Source: Candidatus Desantisbacteria bacterium CG1_02_49_89
GTDB taxonomy: Bacteria; Desantisbacteria; UBA1551
NCBI GenBank assembly: GCA_001871075.1
Contig: MNUP01000079.1
Coordinates: 1 to 25,210 of the forward strand
Length of the DNA stretch: 25,210 nt
Direction of reading: 5' to 3'
A program made the position numbers and the translations under genes. The stretch's first letter is position 1, and every line of letters starts with the position of its first letter. The notes beneath the pieces were generated by a model, which was not told the origin of the DNA, made no database searches, and saw nothing but the letters and a program-made list of their open reading frames with translations. Positions 23,121 to 25,210 of this stretch are shown here, one piece after another.

Positions 23121-23136
23121 CCACTACATATTGTAT
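23121..23136. promoter_or_regulatory. NrdR box 1 (promoter-distal)
   Basis: CCACTACATATTGTAT matches 13 of 16 positions of the ACACWATATATWGTGT consensus. It lies just downstream of the predicted transcription start of nrdR. Confidence 0.75.
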
Positions 23137-23144
23137 CATTGGAT

Positions 23145-23173
23145 ATTATATCATACAATATATTGTTTGTCAA
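23145..23173 (-). promoter_or_regulatory. Consensus sigma-70 promoter of nrdR(-nrdD)
   Basis: Minus strand TTGACA (23173-23168), exactly 17 nt, TATAAT (23150-23145). Both hexamers are perfect. An AT-rich tract with A and T runs upstream (23174-23235) could act as an UP element. The leader to nrdR is about 195 nt. Confidence 0.9.
23153..23168. promoter_or_regulatory. NrdR box 2, inside the -35/-10 spacer
   Basis: ATACAATATATTGTTT matches 14 of 16 consensus positions, with ACAATATATTGT a perfect palindrome. It is separated from box 1 by 16 bp (32 bp start to start), the known tandem spacing. Binding would occlude RNA polymerase. Confidence 0.85.
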
Positions 23174-23270
23174 GCAAAAAAAATAAAAAACTCATTTTTT
23201 CAAAAATAATTTTTTAATGAACGCAAAAAATATTTTTTTCAGCGCTGAAACTGCAAATTCTGCCTTTGTG
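23174..23270. other. AT-rich non-coding stretch with TTTCAGCGCTGAAA palindrome
   Basis: A long A/T-rich segment upstream of the nrdR promoter. TTTCAGCGCTGAAA (23237-23250) is a perfect palindrome shortly downstream of the DUF2442-like stop. It could help terminate that transcript, but the geometry is not classical. Confidence 0.35.
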
Positions 23271-23519
23271 TTACCTAAAAACCAGTGGATATCGGTCTGG
23301 ATGCCGGAGTGAATCTATCTCCAAATCAACATCTAAATCCGACCAGCATAAGCAGTGCCCGCGAATTAACTGAACGTTCAAGATTTGGCTAATAGAGGAT
23401 TTCTTAAACCAAGGATAGCGGTTATAATCAAGAAAAAATTCTTTGCTATTGACCCAAATCCAGATTCCTCATTTACTTACATTTGTAATTTCAACTCTTG
23501 AAATGCTTGTTCCAGGCAT
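23271..23519 (-). pseudogene. DUF2442-like small gene interrupted by an in-frame TGA
   Basis: On the minus strand, ATG at 23519 with a strong GGAGGAG about 7 nt upstream begins MPGTSISRVEITNVSK. It then meets TGA (23471-23469) and continues in the same frame as GIWIWVNSKEFFLDYNRYPW...DLDVDLEIDSLRHPDRYPLV to TAA at 23271. The whole 82-codon frame matches the DUF2442 pattern (ISxVEVTNISKxGxW, YPWFKxxxxxxILNV, DLDVDLxIDSI, HPxxYPL). The family commonly has His, Arg or Asn at the interrupted position, so one C-to-T change in a CGA codon would explain it. DUF2442 proteins often pair with toxin-antitoxin-like DUF4160 genes; no partner is seen. Other genes here end normally with TGA, so recoding is unlikely. 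Confidence 0.75.
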
Positions 23520-23623
23520 AAATAATCTCCTCCCTGCGTCTTTGAATTACTTTTTTAATTTCCTTTTAATGGACTCGTCGCTCAAACTTTCCGGAGTAGA
23601 GCCTTTAGGCTCGTTTATTTCTC

Positions 23624-23698
23624 GTTTCAATCCACGCCTCCGCGCGGGAGGCGACTCCTGGAGTAGAGCCTTCAGGCTCGTTGGGTACCTGTTTCAAT
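23624..23698 (-). CRISPR. Orphan CRISPR unit: one 32-bp repeat, one spacer, one truncated repeat
   Basis: One complete repeat (23624-23655) is identical to the type-B repeat of the main array (GTTTCAATCCACGCCTCCGC...). A 35-nt spacer-like segment (23656-23690) follows, then an 8-nt repeat stub GTTTCAAT (23691-23698) at which the DUF1016 gene ends. On both sides of the repeat lies a similar GGAGTAGAGCCTTYAGGCTC sequence (23593-23612 and 23660-23679). The unit lies about 820 bp from the main array. Confidence 0.8.
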
Positions 23699-24206
23699 AA
23701 ACGTAATATCGGTTCTTCTTATCTGTTAAATCTTTAAATATGATTTGACATTTGTCAAGACCAGGCACCCAAGCTTTTTGAATGAGAGTATTTTGAACAT
23801 AATAAAGTGCTTCCTTAACGTTTTTGCATTTTGACATAATAACGATATTGTGTCCCCAGGGTATTTGGGTTATTTGGCCAACAAGTTGTTGGCTAAATGC
23901 AGGAGACCTGGAATAAAACAGGTACCATTGCTTTATGTATTTTAGATTACTCAGAGAAAAACCTTTAATATCGCGGAACTCAGCAGCTAAATCCCTGCTT
24001 AACTGGGCAAGAACCCCGTCGCCCCACTTTGATTTCTTTTGCTTTAAAACAATATCCACTCCGAGTTCCCAGTAAAAAGCGAGAAGTTCAGCATTGACTT
24101 TTATTACTGCTTTAATCTGGGCAGCACGGACCTTTTGCTTTATCTTTTCCAGCCAAACCTTATAGTCATTACCCTGGGCAAAATTAACAGCCATATTTGC
24201 ATTCAC
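23694..24206 (-). pseudogene. DUF1016/YhcG N-terminal domain gene, truncated and probably frameshifted
   Basis: 170 residues from GTG at 24206 (GGAGG 7 nt upstream). It contains the DUF1016 N-terminal hallmark run: NAELLAFYWELGVDIV, KWGDGVLAQLSRDLAAEF, GFSLSNLKYIKQWYLFY, IPWGHNIVIMSKCKNVKEAL. Full-length members are about 340 residues and end in a PDDEXK nuclease domain, which is absent. After QNTLIQKAW the frame departs from the family, while the neighbouring frame reads LVLTNVKSYLK, resembling the expected VLTNQIKSxLY. A frameshift near 23775 is therefore likely. The stop TGA lies inside a CRISPR-repeat stub. Family members are linked to restriction and mobile DNA processing. Confidence 0.72.
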
Positions 24207-24288
24207 AATCCTGCCTCCATATTTACAGAATTTTCCACCGCGTTTCTCCAATATCCGCTGGCATCAGCGCTATCATTTCAATCCCCAT

Positions 24289-24517
24289 ATTGTGACATGC
24301 TTACGATAGAACCCACGAACAACAAGGTTCTGCCGAAGGCAGGTTCTTATTGTGTCACGCCCACGACTCAACCCACGAACAACAAGGTTCTGCCGAAGGC
24401 AGGTTCTTATTGTGTCACGCCCACGACTCAACCCACGAACAACAAGGTTCCGAACGAAGTGAGCGGTTCTTATTGTGTCAGGCCTACGACTACACCTGCG
24501 GACAACAAGCTTTGCTT
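24289..24517. repeat. 60-bp tandem hairpin repeat next to the CRISPR array
   Basis: Two exact 60-bp units (24311-24370, 24371-24430), a third with a changed hairpin head (24431-24492), and partial units on each side. Each unit has the form ACAACAAG-GTT-CTGCC-GAA-GGCAG-GTT-CTTATTGT, an imperfect stem with symmetric GTT internal loops. The third head is CCGAACGAAGTGAGCGG. The last partial unit fuses with the degenerate terminal CRISPR repeat at CTTATAAATC. Confidence 0.85.
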
Positions 24518-25210
24518 ATAAATCGGGTCTTAAATTCTTACCGGTTAAGATTGTAAGCATTGCAAGGAACAGCGAAGGTTTCAATCCCCTATAAATCGGG
24601 TCTTAAATTCTTACGAAAATGTCGGAGGACTCCGCGCACATAGCCAAAAAGTTTCAATCCCCTATAAATCGGGTCTTAAATTCTTACAATGGTATACGTA
24701 GGGTAAGAGGCGCACAGGACAAAAGTTTCAATCCCCTATAAATCGGGTCTTAAATTCTTACATAGGGTGGCTGATACCGGAAGACAAGGACATAAAGGTT
24801 TCAATCCCCTATAAATCGGGTCTTAAATTCTTACCCGGGAAGCGGGCAGCAGGAAAGGGAGGCGAGTATGAAGTTTCAATCCACGCCTCCGCGCGGGAGG
24901 CGACATACTGCCCCTGTTATAAAATTTCCTAATATAAGTTTCAATCCACGCCTCCGCGCGGGAGGCGACTATAGCCGCTGGGGAAGATGAAATTGCCGTT
25001 ACTGTTTCAATCCACGCCTCCGCGCGGGAGGCGACTCAATGCTTATAATGCTATGGTGGACGTTGCAATGTTTCAATCCACGCCTCCGCGCGGGAGGCGA
25101 CCGCTAATTTAGCAGCTGGGGTTACAATTACATTTGTTTCAATCCACGCCTCCGCGCGGGAGGCGACAGATGAGGCGGCAAAAGGGATCCTGGGATTTAA
25201 GTTTCAATCC
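24517..25210 (-). CRISPR. Composite CRISPR array: 37-bp repeats switching to 32-bp repeats, continuing past the window
   Basis: Part A has a degenerate terminal repeat (24517-24541) and four complete 37-bp repeats starting at 24578, 24651, 24725 and 24798 (GTTTCAATCCCCTATAAATC... ending AAATTCTTAC), with spacers of 36, 36, 37, 36 and 38 nt. Part B has five complete 32-bp repeats starting at 24873, 24938, 25004, 25070 and 25136 (GTTTCAATCCACGCCTCCGC... ending GGAGGCGAC), with spacers of 33, 34, 34, 34 and 33 nt, and a partial repeat at 25201. On the minus strand both types end in GGATTGAAAC, so transcription is probably leftward. The degenerate repeat at 24517 then marks the leader-distal end and the leader lies beyond 25210. 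Repeat B is type I-C-like with a 7-bp stem (CGCCTCC/GGAGGCG). Repeat A is weakly structured. No cas genes are in the window. Confidence 0.95.

Noticed and set aside
23469-23471. TGA recoding (selenocysteine, glycine or tryptophan) in the DUF2442-like gene
   Set aside because: Other genes in the window (deacetylase at 2817, rnfA, DUF1016) terminate normally at TGA, and no SECIS-like hairpin stands out right after the codon. A nonsense mutation is simpler.
23540-23620. Tail of another small gene upstream of the DUF2442-like gene
   Set aside because: A short minus-strand frame ending SIKRKLKK before a TAA is visible, but it is too short to assign to a family and starts within a palindromic repeat.
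24289-24517. Integron attC-like sites or a repeat protein gene (20-residue repeats read on the plus strand)
   Set aside because: ACTCAAC fits one attC half-site, but no matching GTTRRRY partner, integrase or cassette genes are present. The plus-strand frame has no ribosome binding site, overlaps the DUF1016 gene and is simply a 60-bp period divisible by three.

Overview
The window reads as chromosome of an uncultivated, strictly or largely anaerobic bacterium with a Gram-negative-type envelope. It carries a complete Rnf ion-pumping complex, an oxygen-sensitive class III ribonucleotide reductase and no aerobic respiration genes. One gene encodes a lipoprotein signal and another a Sec signal peptide. 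The mix of a GH127 arabinofuranosidase, DegT/DnrJ aminotransferases, NodB-type deacetylases and a ceramidase-like hydrolase, with intergenic DNA packed with small repeats, is typical of metagenome lineages such as Omnitrophota and other PVC-side or candidate phyla. That placement is a low-confidence impression. The code is standard: TGA, TAA and TAG all terminate genes. Every intact gene I can support is on the minus strand.

Layout from left to right; transcription runs right to left. Positions 1-11135 hold an accessory carbohydrate and small-molecule block: partial GH127, DegT aminotransferase, polysaccharide deacetylase, a REP-associated transposase element, a CocE/NonD hydrolase, a ceramidase-like hydrolase, an EamA transporter, a second DegT aminotransferase and a second deacetylase. 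Positions 11323-13360 hold apbE (flavin transferase) and a radical SAM enzyme of the AmmeMemoRadiSam group, behind a good sigma-70 promoter. Positions 13551-19415 hold rnfCDGEAB in canonical order, closed by a clear intrinsic terminator. Positions 19471-23173 hold a small redoxin, nrdD and nrdR, preceded by a consensus promoter that carries two tandem NrdR boxes. Positions 23174-25210 are a decayed defence-type region: a DUF2442 gene with an in-frame stop, an orphan CRISPR unit, a broken DUF1016 gene, a 60-bp tandem hairpin repeat, and a CRISPR array that changes repeat type in the middle.

Functionally, RnfD and RnfG need covalently bound FMN, which ApbE supplies. RnfG is unusual in having two flavinylation domains. 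The redoxin between nrdD and rnfC could reduce NrdD. NrdR would control the nrdR-nrdD unit through the boxes at its promoter.

The most striking general property is the density of small repeats. Nearly every intergenic gap holds degenerate tandem 7-14-mers or palindromes. The same kinds of sequence also occur in frame inside GH127, ApbE and (three times) RnfC, and they provide termini of other genes. The other standout is the composite CRISPR array.
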